This document shows, piece by piece, positions 1-8,860 of a stretch of 64,000 nt of DNA. The DNA comes from Pseudomonas sp. KUIN-1 (GTDB lineage: Bacteria; Pseudomonadota; Gammaproteobacteria; Pseudomonadales; Pseudomonadaceae): positions 310,001-374,000 of the forward strand of contig NZ_AP020337.1 in the NCBI RefSeq assembly GCF_009176725.1. Reading direction: 5' to 3'. How positions within the stretch are numbered: position 1 is the stretch's first letter; each line of letters starts with the position of its first letter. The notes below the pieces were generated by a model. The model made no database searches. It saw only the letters and a list, made by a program, of their open reading frames with translations, and had not been told where the DNA came from. The position numbers were made by a program, and so were the translations under genes.

Positions 1-61
1 CGCGAAGAGGCCGGTAAAGCCTCCAGGAAATAGAGCGTTTGGACCAAGTCGTCGTGAGCAA
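1..61. repeat. partial REP-doublet repeat (family R1)
   Basis: The window opens inside a copy of the repeat found three times at 12,804-13,246: after the GCGAAGAGGCCGG block comes a diverged spacer ending in GTTTGGACCAA, then the start of the closing arm CGTGAGCAA. Only the right part of the copy is in the window. Confidence 0.7.
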
Positions 62-105
62 TGCGGATCGCCGCCCCGGTTACTCCCGTAGGAATCTCAT
101 AGGCC

Positions 106-738
106 CTAATCCCTTCCCAGCAACCCCGGCAATTGCTTCACCAGCTTCCTGTTGTTCAGCGGTGCGCGGATAAAGCCGCGCTGCGTGCCGTCCGGGCCGA
201 TCAGGGCCAGGTTACCGCTGTGGTCGACGAAGTAGTTCGGTTTACCGGTATCGGCCGGAATGAACGGGATGCTCACGGCACTGGCCAGTGTCTGGATATC
301 AGCGACAGGTGCCGTCAGGCCGATGTACTGCGGGTCGAAGTAGCCCAGGTATTGCTTGAGCTGCTGCGGTGTGTCGCGGTTCGGGTCGACGCTGACCAGC
401 ACTACCCGCATGCGCTTGACTGTCTCTTCGGGCAGCTCGGACCTGATCTGCTTGATCTGCGCCAGGGTCGTGGGGCAGATGTCCGGGCAGAAGGTGTAGC
501 CGAAGAACATCAGCGTCCATTGGTCTTTCAAGCCATCAAGGGGCACGGCCGCGCCGTTCTGGTCGGTCATGCTCAGGGCCGGCAATTGGCGGCTTTTGGG
601 GAGCAGGACAATACCGGCGTCGTTGAGCGCCGCCTGATCCTGTGAGCTGCGGCCGGGCAGCACCTGACTGAGAATCACACCCAGAATCAGGGCGACGATG
701 GCGGCAGCAATGAAAACGCTTTTCTGAGTACGGGTCAT
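106..738 (-). CDS. SCO1/SenC family copper chaperone
   Basis: A 210-residue membrane-anchored thioredoxin-fold protein. An N-terminal transmembrane anchor (about residues 8-28) precedes the Sco domain with the copper-binding motif CPDIC (within GYTFCPDICPT, about residue 85) and the distal ligand histidine in YFVDHSGNLALIGPDG. Sco proteins deliver copper to, or reduce, the CuA site of cytochrome c oxidase subunit II at the periplasmic face. It lies 69 nt downstream of the Cox11 gene on the same strand, so the two are probably one operon. No oxidase subunit lies between this pair and the divergent gene at 1,548. The family call is firm. The oxidase role is inferred from the family, and without an oxidase nearby a more general copper or redox role is possible. 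Confidence 0.9.
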   Translation of the reverse strand: MTRTQKSVFIAAAIVALILGVILSQVLPGRSSQDQAALNDAGIVLLPKSRQLPALSMTDQNGAAVPLDGLKDQWTLMFFGYTFCPDICPTTLAQIKQIRSELPEETVKRMRVVLVSVDPNRDTPQQLKQYLGYFDPQYIGLTAPVADIQTLASAVSIPFIPADTGKPNYFVDHSGNLALIGPDGTQRGFIRAPLNNRKLVKQLPGLLGRD

Positions 739-807
739 GGTGTCAGTGCGAGTAGTGATCGGCGTGCGGCCGGGGATGATGGCCTATATTGCGCGCCGAG
801 CCTAGGT

Positions 808-1299
808 CTAGGGCGTGGTGACATCGAACAGCGTATAGGCCAGCGTCAGGTGTTTTACATCGTCGGGCATGTCCCGGTCGATGATGAAGCGTACCGGCAT
901 CTCGATGCGCTCGCCCGGCTGCAATGTCTGTTGCGTGAAGCAGAAACATTCGGTCTTGTGAAACCACGCAGCCGCTTTTCCGGGTGAAATACCCGGGACG
1001 GCCTGGGCTTTCATCGGTCTGTCGGTCGGGTTCTGCGCGATGAAGATCATCTCGTTGACCGTGCCGGGATGGACCTGCATCTGGCTGGCCTGTGGATAAA
1101 ACGCCCAGGTCATTCCGGCAACGTTGCTGGCGGTGAACTGCACTTCGACCTGGCGCGAAGCGTCCTCACCCGGTAGGGCATTGTCATGTCCGGTCAGCAC
1201 GCCATAGAGCGACGGCAATGCCAATCCACCTATCAGCATGATCACTATTAAGCACGTCAAACGCAGGACGAGCCGTTTGGACAAAAGAGGCTGGCTCAT
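808..1299 (-). CDS. ctaG: cytochrome c oxidase assembly protein CtaG/Cox11
   Basis: A 163-residue type II membrane protein with one transmembrane helix (about residues 11-33) and a periplasmic immunoglobulin-like Cox11 domain. The family copper motif is present as FHKTECFCFTQQ, with the CFC pair that binds Cu(I). Cox11 inserts CuB into subunit I of aa3-type oxidases. It is a little shorter than usual (about 180 residues), mostly at the N-terminus. In other pseudomonads I recall ctaG sitting between coxA and the subunit III gene. Here it is the first gene of its transcription unit and is followed directly by the Sco gene. The start ATG at 1,299 has only a weak ribosome binding site (GTGAG). 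Confidence 0.9.
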   Translation of the reverse strand: MSQPLLSKRLVLRLTCLIVIMLIGGLALPSLYGVLTGHDNALPGEDASRQVEVQFTASNVAGMTWAFYPQASQMQVHPGTVNEMIFIAQNPTDRPMKAQAVPGISPGKAAAWFHKTECFCFTQQTLQPGERIEMPVRFIIDRDMPDDVKHLTLAYTLFDVTTP

Positions 1300-1547
1300 G
1301 CGTGGCTCACTTTTTTATGTCGGACAGCGTGTCGAAAGAGCTGCGGGCGACTTCAGAGTAGCCTGCTTATTCAAAACGCGAGCTGCAGCGCGCCCGCATG
1401 GCCGGGCACGGCAGCGGTATATAGCCAATGTATCTAAATGTGAGTCACATATAGCAAAACCGTCTTAGGCGTTTAGTTAAGCAAGCTAACGTATGACTTT
1501 CCATCAACCAACCACGGGGCCTGACGCCTCCAGGAGTCCCAGCAGCC

Positions 1548-2198
1548 ATGAACACCGCCGCATTGCGCGAGCAGATACAACTAGCCCATCAACATGAGGC
1601 CCGGACCGGCCACTTGCTGCAACAGTTGGCACAAAAGCTCCCACATCTCCATCCTGCCATCCACCTGCCGGAAGTCGATGCGAAAGATGTTCTGGCGCGC
1701 TTCGTCACGGCCTACATCGATCTGGTACCCGATCTGCTGGACGCAGCTCATGAGGTCGCGCTGGAAGCCGGGATCGAAGGTCAGATAAAGCCGGTGCTGA
1801 AAATCGCCGAGCATTTTTTCGCGGCCCCACCTTCCATCATGGATGGGCATGAAGGCCTGGAAAGCCTGCTGGACGAGGCTTATCTGGCCCACCGGTTGGT
1901 CGAGGAAGTGAATGACCTGTACATCAAGCATTTCGGTCAGCCGCTGATACCGTCAAATACCACGGTTGCCAGCGTGATTGCCCACCAGTTGATCGGCGAG
2001 CAATTTGCCAACCAGCTGGACGAAGCGGTTCACCATGCCGTCGACGAGTTGCTTGATGAAGAGAGTTTCGCGCTGGACTCGGTCGAGGCCTACCGCGAGA
2101 AGCTGATCAGCCCTGAAACAGGAGCGGCCTGGCAGCGCTGGCCAAGCCTGTCACGGCAATTGGGCGTCGGCCTGGAGCTGGAGCGCTCCGCGGTCTGA
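1548..2198 (+). CDS. conserved Pseudomonas protein of unknown function
   Basis: A 216-residue soluble, acidic, mostly helical protein with no signal peptide or membrane segment. I recognise it only as the gene that lies beside the SulP transporter and cox genes in other pseudomonads (PA0104-like position). No catalytic motif is visible. It is transcribed divergently from the Cox11-Sco pair and converges on the SulP gene. An AGGAG sits 11 nt before the ATG, so spacing is long but acceptable. The 248-nt gap to Cox11 presumably holds both promoters. Confidence 0.75.
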   Translation: MNTAALREQIQLAHQHEARTGHLLQQLAQKLPHLHPAIHLPEVDAKDVLARFVTAYIDLVPDLLDAAHEVALEAGIEGQIKPVLKIAEHFFAAPPSIMDGHEGLESLLDEAYLAHRLVEEVNDLYIKHFGQPLIPSNTTVASVIAHQLIGEQFANQLDEAVHHAVDELLDEESFALDSVEAYREKLISPETGAAWQRWPSLSRQLGVGLELERSAV

Positions 2199-2236
2199 TT
2201 CAGAGGCCCGAATCACTGTCTTCGCCGGCAATGGAA

Positions 2237-2282
2237 GGAGCCGGATATCGCTCCGCTGCTACGCGAAGACCCATCCGGCTCC
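2237..2282. terminator. inverted repeat between convergent genes
   Basis: GGAGCCGGAT at 2,237-2,246 is matched by ATCCGGCTCC at 2,273-2,282: a perfect 10-bp stem with a 26-nt loop between two convergent genes. There is no long T-run, so it may be a bidirectional terminator or a REP-like element. Confidence 0.45.
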
Positions 2283-2318
2283 CATGTTTCCAGAGCTGTG
2301 ATAACAGGGTGGCGACTA

Positions 2319-3851
2319 TCAGGCTGCGCCCGAGCCGATCCCCGTTGTGGTGTAGATCCGCCCTTCAAGACGACGCTTCAAGCCCCGCGGTTCGATAAGC
2401 AACCGGGTGCCATGAGCGGCATTGGAACGACCCCATTCTTCCAGCAGTTCCAGACACGAGTGGTCGATGTAGGACAGATTGCCCAACGGCACATGCACCG
2501 TGCTGCCCTGTGGGATAGTGCCCAGTGCCTGAGTCAGCGCCGGTACCTTGAGGAAGGTTGCGGCACCGACCAGACGCAGCTCGAATTCCTTCTCGCCCGC
2601 CAGTTCGACCACATTGATCTTCAGACGCGAAGCCTTGAACGCAAGCTTCACCAGGGTCAGGCCGAAACCGACCAGTACACCGGTCAGCAGGTCGGTGAAG
2701 ATGATCGCCACAGCAGTCGCCGCATACGTGAACATCGGCATCCGGCCATAGCGGCCCAGACCACGAAATGCCTTCAGGTCGACCAGCTTCAGACCGGTGT
2801 AGACCAGCACGCCGGCCAGACTCGCGACCGGAATGCTTTGCAGCACGCTCGACAGCAGCAATACGAACGCCAGCAGCCACAGGCCGTGGAAGATCGTCGA
2901 GAAGCGCGTGGTGGCACCGGCCTGGACGTTGGCCGAACTGCGTACGATAACGCCGGTCATCGGCAATGCACCGAGCACGCCGCAGAGCATATTGCCCACA
3001 CCTTGAGCGCTGAGCTCCTTGTCGAAGTCCGAACGCTGGCCACTGTGCATGCGGTCGACTGCCGACGCAGAAAGCAGCGTCTCGGCACTGGCGATGAACG
3101 CTACGACGATAGCGGCCACCAGAATGGCCGGATCGGCCAGGTTCATCAGGTCAGCCGGGCGAAGCCAGTCGATGGCGTCGGCCAGGTTGTCAGGCACTTC
3201 GACACGCTTGACCTGCAAGGCCATGAACAGACTGATACCGGTTGCGATACCCACGCCCAGCAGTGCGCCGGGTACGAAGCGCAAAGACTGCGGACGGAGT
3301 TTTTCCCAGCCCCACATGATCAGCATGGTGCCCAGACCGAGCATACCGGCCTGCATGCCGGTGCCTGGCCCGAAGGCCTGGATCAGTGTGGACGGGAAGG
3401 CGATCAGATTGTCCAGCCCGGAGGGTTTGGGACCGCTGTCGAACATCACGTGTGCCTGTGACAGTACGATCAACACGCCGATACCGGCGAGCATGCCATA
3501 GACCACCGCAGGTGCCGTGACCCGGAACCAGCAACCAAGCTTGAATCGACCTGCCAGCAGCTGAAGCAATCCGGCGAGTACCAGGATAGGACCCAGCATG
3601 GCCATGCCGTGCTCGCGTACCACTTCAAAAACCAGTACTGCCAGACCGGCTGCGGGACCGCTGACCTGCAACGGCGAACCGGCTATCCAGCCGACTATCA
3701 GTCCGCCCACGATGCCGGTGATCAGACCCTTGGCCGGAGGCATGCCGGATGCAATGGCGATCCCCATGCACAGCGGCAGGGCGACCAGGAACACGACCAC
3801 GGAAGCGAGCAGCTCCCGTGGTAAAGCGGTTTTCAATGCTGTAATACCCAT
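2319..3851 (-). CDS. SulP family anion transporter with C-terminal STAS-like domain
   Basis: A 510-residue inner-membrane transporter. Ten or more hydrophobic helices cover roughly residues 10-420, with the SulP core motif near SGPAAGLAVLVFE in the third segment. A cytoplasmic STAS-like tail covers the last ~80 residues (YIDHSCLELLEEWG resembles the anti-sigma-antagonist fold). The start at 3,851 (MGITALK) is chosen because GGAGAAG lies 6 nt upstream; the frame stays open 16 codons further without a site. It follows the beta-carbonic anhydrase gene on the same strand. SulP proteins carry sulfate, bicarbonate or other anions, and linkage to a carbonic anhydrase favours bicarbonate or CO2 handling. 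That substrate is an inference from context. Confidence 0.88.
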   Translation of the reverse strand: MGITALKTALPRELLASVVVFLVALPLCMGIAIASGMPPAKGLITGIVGGLIVGWIAGSPLQVSGPAAGLAVLVFEVVREHGMAMLGPILVLAGLLQLLAGRFKLGCWFRVTAPAVVYGMLAGIGVLIVLSQAHVMFDSGPKPSGLDNLIAFPSTLIQAFGPGTGMQAGMLGLGTMLIMWGWEKLRPQSLRFVPGALLGVGIATGISLFMALQVKRVEVPDNLADAIDWLRPADLMNLADPAILVAAIVVAFIASAETLLSASAVDRMHSGQRSDFDKELSAQGVGNMLCGVLGALPMTGVIVRSSANVQAGATTRFSTIFHGLWLLAFVLLLSSVLQSIPVASLAGVLVYTGLKLVDLKAFRGLGRYGRMPMFTYAATAVAIIFTDLLTGVLVGFGLTLVKLAFKASRLKINVVELAGEKEFELRLVGAATFLKVPALTQALGTIPQGSTVHVPLGNLSYIDHSCLELLEEWGRSNAAHGTRLLIEPRGLKRRLEGRIYTTTGIGSGAA

Positions 3852-3955
3852 GACGCTTCTCCGGGATTCTTCAGACGAGGCAAGACGGGCGACGCGCATC
3901 CTGCGCAGCCGCCATCAGCTGATAAAGAAGGGCTTGCCGTCAGTCGGACTGGTGA

Positions 3956-4696
3956 TCAGTCGGCTGAAAAGCGTGCTTTCGGTGAAGCCATCGGCGTCGG
4001 TCCCGTACCGTCGAGCGGTATGAAACGATCGAGCTCGGCGTCATAAGCCAGGATCTCGCTGGTTTCGATGCTGTAGACCCAGCCATGAATGAACAATTGG
4101 CCGCTGGCCATTTTCGCTGCGACCGAAGGGTGGGTGCGCAGGTGTTGCAACTGGGAAATCACGTTTTCCTGAGTCAGGACCTGCATGGTTTCCAGTTCGC
4201 CGCTGCAGCTGCAGTTCTGCTCGACCACCGTGCGGGCAACCTCGGCATGGCGCAACCAGGCTTTTACCGTAGGCATCTTGTCCAGGCTGTCGGGGTTGAG
4301 CACTGCGCGCATGGCGCCGCAGTCAGAGTGTCCGCAAACGATGATGTGCTGCACGCCCAGTGCAACCACTGCGTATTCCAGAGCGGTGGACACGCCGCCG
4401 TTCATCTGGCCATACGGCGGTACGACGTTGCCGACGTTACGCGTGACGAACAGGTCGCCCGGGGAGCTTTGGGTAATCAATTCGGGCACGATGCGCGAGT
4501 CGGCGCAGGTGATGAACATGGCCCGTGGCGACTGAGCGGTCGCCAGCTTCTTGAACAGCTCTTCCTGCTGGGGGAAGACCTCTTTACGGAAATGCACAAA
4601 GCCATCGACGATATGTTTCAACGCTACGTCGGCGCTGTCTGAATGGCTTGATGTGCTGGACGACGTAGCCGAATGCTGTTTACCGATGTCTGTCAT
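3956..4696 (-). CDS. beta-class carbonic anhydrase
   Basis: A 246-residue enzyme interconverting CO2 and bicarbonate. The zinc site is complete: Cys64, Asp66 and Arg68 in CADSR, and His123 and Cys126 in GHSDCGAM. The start at 4,696 (MTDIGKQ) has AGAGGA upstream at good spacing. The open frame extends 40 codons further, with another ATG at MKNPHQF, but that part looks like leader. The first ~25 residues are Ser/Thr-rich and not part of the fold. It lies 104 nt upstream of the SulP transporter gene on the same strand, probably co-transcribed, so the pair may supply bicarbonate for biosynthesis or pH control. Confidence 0.93.
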   Translation of the reverse strand: MTDIGKQHSATSSSTSSHSDSADVALKHIVDGFVHFRKEVFPQQEELFKKLATAQSPRAMFITCADSRIVPELITQSSPGDLFVTRNVGNVVPPYGQMNGGVSTALEYAVVALGVQHIIVCGHSDCGAMRAVLNPDSLDKMPTVKAWLRHAEVARTVVEQNCSCSGELETMQVLTQENVISQLQHLRTHPSVAAKMASGQLFIHGWVYSIETSEILAYDAELDRFIPLDGTGPTPMASPKARFSAD

Positions 4697-4903
4697 GTCT
4701 TCATCCTCTCTGACGAATTGATGTGGATTCTTCATGCCTGTTTGACCAGAGCCGGATGTGATCCCTCTCTGAAGGGCATCACGAACAAATCCCTTGAGCG
4801 CTATCGCTGATGACACTCCGAGTTACAGACTAATCGCCGAAGCTTAAACGAAACTGAATGCGATGGCTCTGGGACGCGGGTTTGCACGATAGTACCAAGT
4901 TCG

Positions 4904-5962
4904 TCACAGCAGCGACATTTGCCCTCCCGGCGGACAAAACGCATCGCAATCGAGTGCAAATCCACCCCGTTTGTTCAATCCGAGTCGTTTGATTGCCAAG
5001 GCATAGCGTTGAGCCAGCAGGTCGGCAAACGGTCCTTCGCCACGCATTCGAGAACCAAACGTGCTGTCGTACACGGCTCCGCCGCGACTTTGACGAATCA
5101 GACTCATGACATGCTCGGCGCGTTGCGGGTAATGCGTCTTCAGCCACTCGTCGAACAGCGGCGCGACTTCCAGCGGCAGGCGCAACATCACGTAGCTGGC
5201 GCTCAGGGCGCCTGCAGCCTTCGCTTCGCTCAGCAGTGCCTCCAGCTCGCTGTCATTGATCATCGGGATCATCGGCGCACACAGCACACCGACCGGGACC
5301 CCCGCCTGACGCAGTACCCGAATGGCCCGCAGGCGGGCCTTGGGCGCTGCGGCCCTGGGTTCGAGGATGCATTTGAGCTCGTCATCCAGTGTGGTCAGGC
5401 TGATGAACACCGACACCAGCCGCAGTCTGGCCATCTCTGCCAGCAGATCCAGATCGCGCAGGATCAGCGAGCCTTTGGTAATGATGCTGACCGGATGCCG
5501 ATAGCGCAGTAACACCTCAAGCGTCGCCCGGGTGATGCGGTACTCACGCTCGATCGGCTGGTAGGGGTCGGTGTTGGCCCCGAGGGTAATGGGCGCGCAG
5601 CGGTAGCCGGGTTTGGACAGCTGTTGCTCCAGCAGCGCCGCGGCGTTGGTCTTGGCGATCAGCCTGGTCTCGAAGTCCAGGCCGGGCGACATGTCCCAGT
5701 AGGCGTGGCTGGGTCTGGCGAAACAATAGATGCAGCCGTGCTCGCAGCCCCGGTAGGGATTGATCGACCTGTCAAAGGGGATATCCGGCGAGCTGTTGCG
5801 GGTAATGATGCTTTTGGCTGTTTCGCTGGTGACCTGGGTGCCTTGCGTGAGCGGCACTTCCTGATACCAGCCATCATCTTCGGCCACCGACTGACTGGGT
5901 GCGAAGCGGTTATGCGGATTGCTGGCAGTACCTCGGCCACGAACCGGATAGGGGCTGGACAT
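4904..5962 (-). CDS. PA0069-type radical SAM protein
   Basis: A 352-residue radical SAM protein whose [4Fe-4S] cluster motif is CEHGCIYC (CX3CX2C, about residues 73-80). The following FARPSHAYWD and the later LGANTDPYQPIE block are typical of the PA0069/Rv2578c group related to spore photoproduct lyase-like enzymes. A second cysteine group (CDAFCPP) is at the C-terminus. The reaction is not known. A LexA-type box lies 15 nt before the start codon, so the gene is probably SOS-induced, suggesting a DNA damage role. The ribosome binding site before the ATG at 5,962 is weak. Confidence 0.85.
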   Translation of the reverse strand: MSSPYPVRGRGTASNPHNRFAPSQSVAEDDGWYQEVPLTQGTQVTSETAKSIITRNSSPDIPFDRSINPYRGCEHGCIYCFARPSHAYWDMSPGLDFETRLIAKTNAAALLEQQLSKPGYRCAPITLGANTDPYQPIEREYRITRATLEVLLRYRHPVSIITKGSLILRDLDLLAEMARLRLVSVFISLTTLDDELKCILEPRAAAPKARLRAIRVLRQAGVPVGVLCAPMIPMINDSELEALLSEAKAAGALSASYVMLRLPLEVAPLFDEWLKTHYPQRAEHVMSLIRQSRGGAVYDSTFGSRMRGEGPFADLLAQRYALAIKRLGLNKRGGFALDCDAFCPPGGQMSLL

Positions 5963-5977
5963 CGGGCATTACTCATA

Positions 5978-5997
5978 TACTGTTCATGCATACAGTA
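5978..5997. promoter_or_regulatory. LexA (SOS) box
   Basis: CTGTTCATGCATACAG at 5,980-5,995 has the CTG-N10-CAG form of a LexA operator and is extended to a near-palindrome by flanking TA bases. It overlaps the presumed promoter of the radical SAM gene (TATACT-like sequence just upstream on that strand). I recall the PA0069 orthologue as a LexA target in P. aeruginosa. Confidence 0.8.
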
Positions 5998-6035
5998 CAG
6001 TATAAAGCCTGGATGAATCACCATGGCCGGCCTGC

Positions 6036-6061
6036 AAAACACCGCCCGCCTGACGGGCGGT
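6036..6061 (-). terminator. rho-independent terminator of elbB
   Basis: On the minus strand, ACCGCCCG - 5-nt loop - CGGGCGGT is followed by GTTTTG. The 8-bp GC-rich stem starts 24 nt after the elbB stop codon. Confidence 0.75.
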
Positions 6062-6084
6062 GCCTTGGGCAGGCAGGGCGACGA

Positions 6085-6753
6085 TCAGGCATCGCCCTCG
6101 TGGGTCAGTTCCAGCACGCGGTCAACCAGCTTGTTGATGCCCGAGGCCGCCTCGCTGATGCTCTTGGCGACCATGTAGGCAGGTGTGCTGACCAGTTTTC
6201 GGGCTTCGTCCTCGACGATGTCATCGACGGCGCATTCCGCATGGCTGCCGCCCATTTTGGTGATGGCCGCAGCGGTTTCAGGGTCGTTGCCGATGGTGCA
6301 GGTAACGCCGGGGCCATAGATCTTGGCCGCGAGTGCCGGGGTGATGCAGATCAGCCCGACCGGTTTGCCGGCTTCGGCAAACGCCTCGGCCAGCTCCAGC
6401 AGTCCGGCTTCGACCTGGCAGGCCGGGCCTTGCAGGGCAAGGTCGGAAAGATTCTTTGCCGAGCCAAAACCGCCCGGGATGATCAGGGCGTCAAAGTCTT
6501 CGGCATTTGCTTCGCGGATGTCCTTCACTTCGCCGCGTGCAATGCGCGCAGACTCGACCAGCACATTGCGCGACTCGGGCATTTCCTCACCGGTCAGGTG
6601 ATTGACCACATGATGCTGAGTGATATCGGGCGCAAAGCACTGAACCTGCGCACCGCGCTGATCCAGACGCAGCAGGGTGAGGACGCTTTCGTGAATCTCG
6701 GCACCGTCGTAGACGCCACAGCCGGAGAGGATTACAGCCACTTTTTTCTGCAT
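6085..6753 (-). CDS. elbB: isoprenoid biosynthesis glyoxalase ElbB (DJ-1/PfpI fold)
   Basis: A 222-residue cytoplasmic protein of the class I glutamine amidotransferase/DJ-1 superfamily. Visible family landmarks are the N-terminal VILSGCGVYDGAEIHES, the IIPGGFGSAKNL loop and GLICITPALAAKI, where the usual nucleophile cysteine of the elbow falls in LICIT. ElbB has glyoxalase activity in vitro and was originally found as a sigma cross-reacting protein; its physiological role is unclear. The start at 6,753 (MQKKVAV) has AAGGAG 9 nt upstream; an upstream in-frame ATG has no such site. It is followed by a good terminator, so it ends its own transcript. Confidence 0.9.
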   Translation of the reverse strand: MQKKVAVILSGCGVYDGAEIHESVLTLLRLDQRGAQVQCFAPDITQHHVVNHLTGEEMPESRNVLVESARIARGEVKDIREANAEDFDALIIPGGFGSAKNLSDLALQGPACQVEAGLLELAEAFAEAGKPVGLICITPALAAKIYGPGVTCTIGNDPETAAAITKMGGSHAECAVDDIVEDEARKLVSTPAYMVAKSISEAASGINKLVDRVLELTHEGDA

Positions 6754-6939
6754 CGATTTCGGCTCCTTTTGCTCGATCAACCTGAGGCTTGTTTTAATTT
6801 GTCTGTTCAGTTGATCGCTTAACGGGCCGAGTGTTCAGTTCAGGCATTGCTGGTTGTGCAAAGGTGCATGGGGAGGGCGGTGGTCGCGCTGTCGCCGAGC
6901 GATGCCTGTCAGCCTGCGCTCGGGAGGGGGACTGAGCGT

Positions 6940-7602
6940 TTATTCGTCGGATTTTTTCGTCAGGTCGACGGGCACGGTGATCGGCTCCTCCAGGTCGGAG
7001 GCCGCTGCCGATGCGCAGAAGCGGCTCCTTTCTTCACGCTCTTCACGGGCGATACGGGCGTTCTTGATGCGTCGGCGTATCCACAGGGCCAGCCCCAGCA
7101 GTATCAGTGCGCCCAGCACCCAGAGTTCATATTTCTTGACGTTGCCCAGCAAGCCTTCGAGCACCGCGCCGAAATGGTAGGCAGCTGAACCCAGCGCTGC
7201 GGCCCAGACAGCCGCGCCGATACCGTTCAGCAGCAGATAACGCCCGGGAGGATAGCCCGACAGGCCGATGGCCACAGGCATGACCGTTCGCAGGCCGTAC
7301 ACGAAGCGGAAGCCCAACACCCAGATGTCCGGGTGCTTGCGGACCAGCCGCAGCGCCTTGTCGCCCATGAGTTGCCAGCGAGGTTTGCGCGCCAGGAGCT
7401 TGCGGCCATGCTTGCGCCCCATGAAATACCACAACTGGTCACCCGCATAACTGCCAAAAAAGGCTACGAGGATGACGATGTTGAGGTCCATGTATCCGCG
7501 AAACGCCAGAAATCCGGCAAGAACCAGAATGGTCTCGCCTTCAAAAAAGGTGCCGAGGAACAGGGCGAAGTAGCCGAATTCGTTCAAGAAATTCTGGAGC
7601 AT
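6940..7602 (-). CDS. DedA family membrane protein
   Basis: A 220-residue inner-membrane protein with the DedA/SNARE-associated domain: EGETILVLAGFLA near the N-terminus, FFGSYAGDQLWYFMGR and the RFVYGLRTVMPVAIGLSG segment with its conserved Arg and Gly. DedA proteins act as lipid scramblases or flippases and affect envelope homeostasis. The tail after residue 180 is charged and cytoplasmic. It is read in the same direction as elbB but separated by 186 nt. The start codon has no clear ribosome binding site. Confidence 0.88.
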   Translation of the reverse strand: MLQNFLNEFGYFALFLGTFFEGETILVLAGFLAFRGYMDLNIVILVAFFGSYAGDQLWYFMGRKHGRKLLARKPRWQLMGDKALRLVRKHPDIWVLGFRFVYGLRTVMPVAIGLSGYPPGRYLLLNGIGAAVWAAALGSAAYHFGAVLEGLLGNVKKYELWVLGALILLGLALWIRRRIKNARIAREEREERSRFCASAAASDLEEPITVPVDLTKKSDE

Positions 7603-7779
7603 TGTCTGGATGCTGGCGAAATGAACGCGCAGCCTAACGCGCCCAAGGCAATCATGAAAGTGTCCATATGTGTCTCGACGTTAAAGATTCTTGCAACCAC
7701 AATGGTCCTATCCCTTCAAAGGCCGTGACCGCGACGTGCAGTCGCAGGTCGAACCATGACTGTCACACATTGGTCATAA

Positions 7780-8844
<1,065 letters not shown>

Positions 8845-8860
8845 CCTCACAGGAACATTC

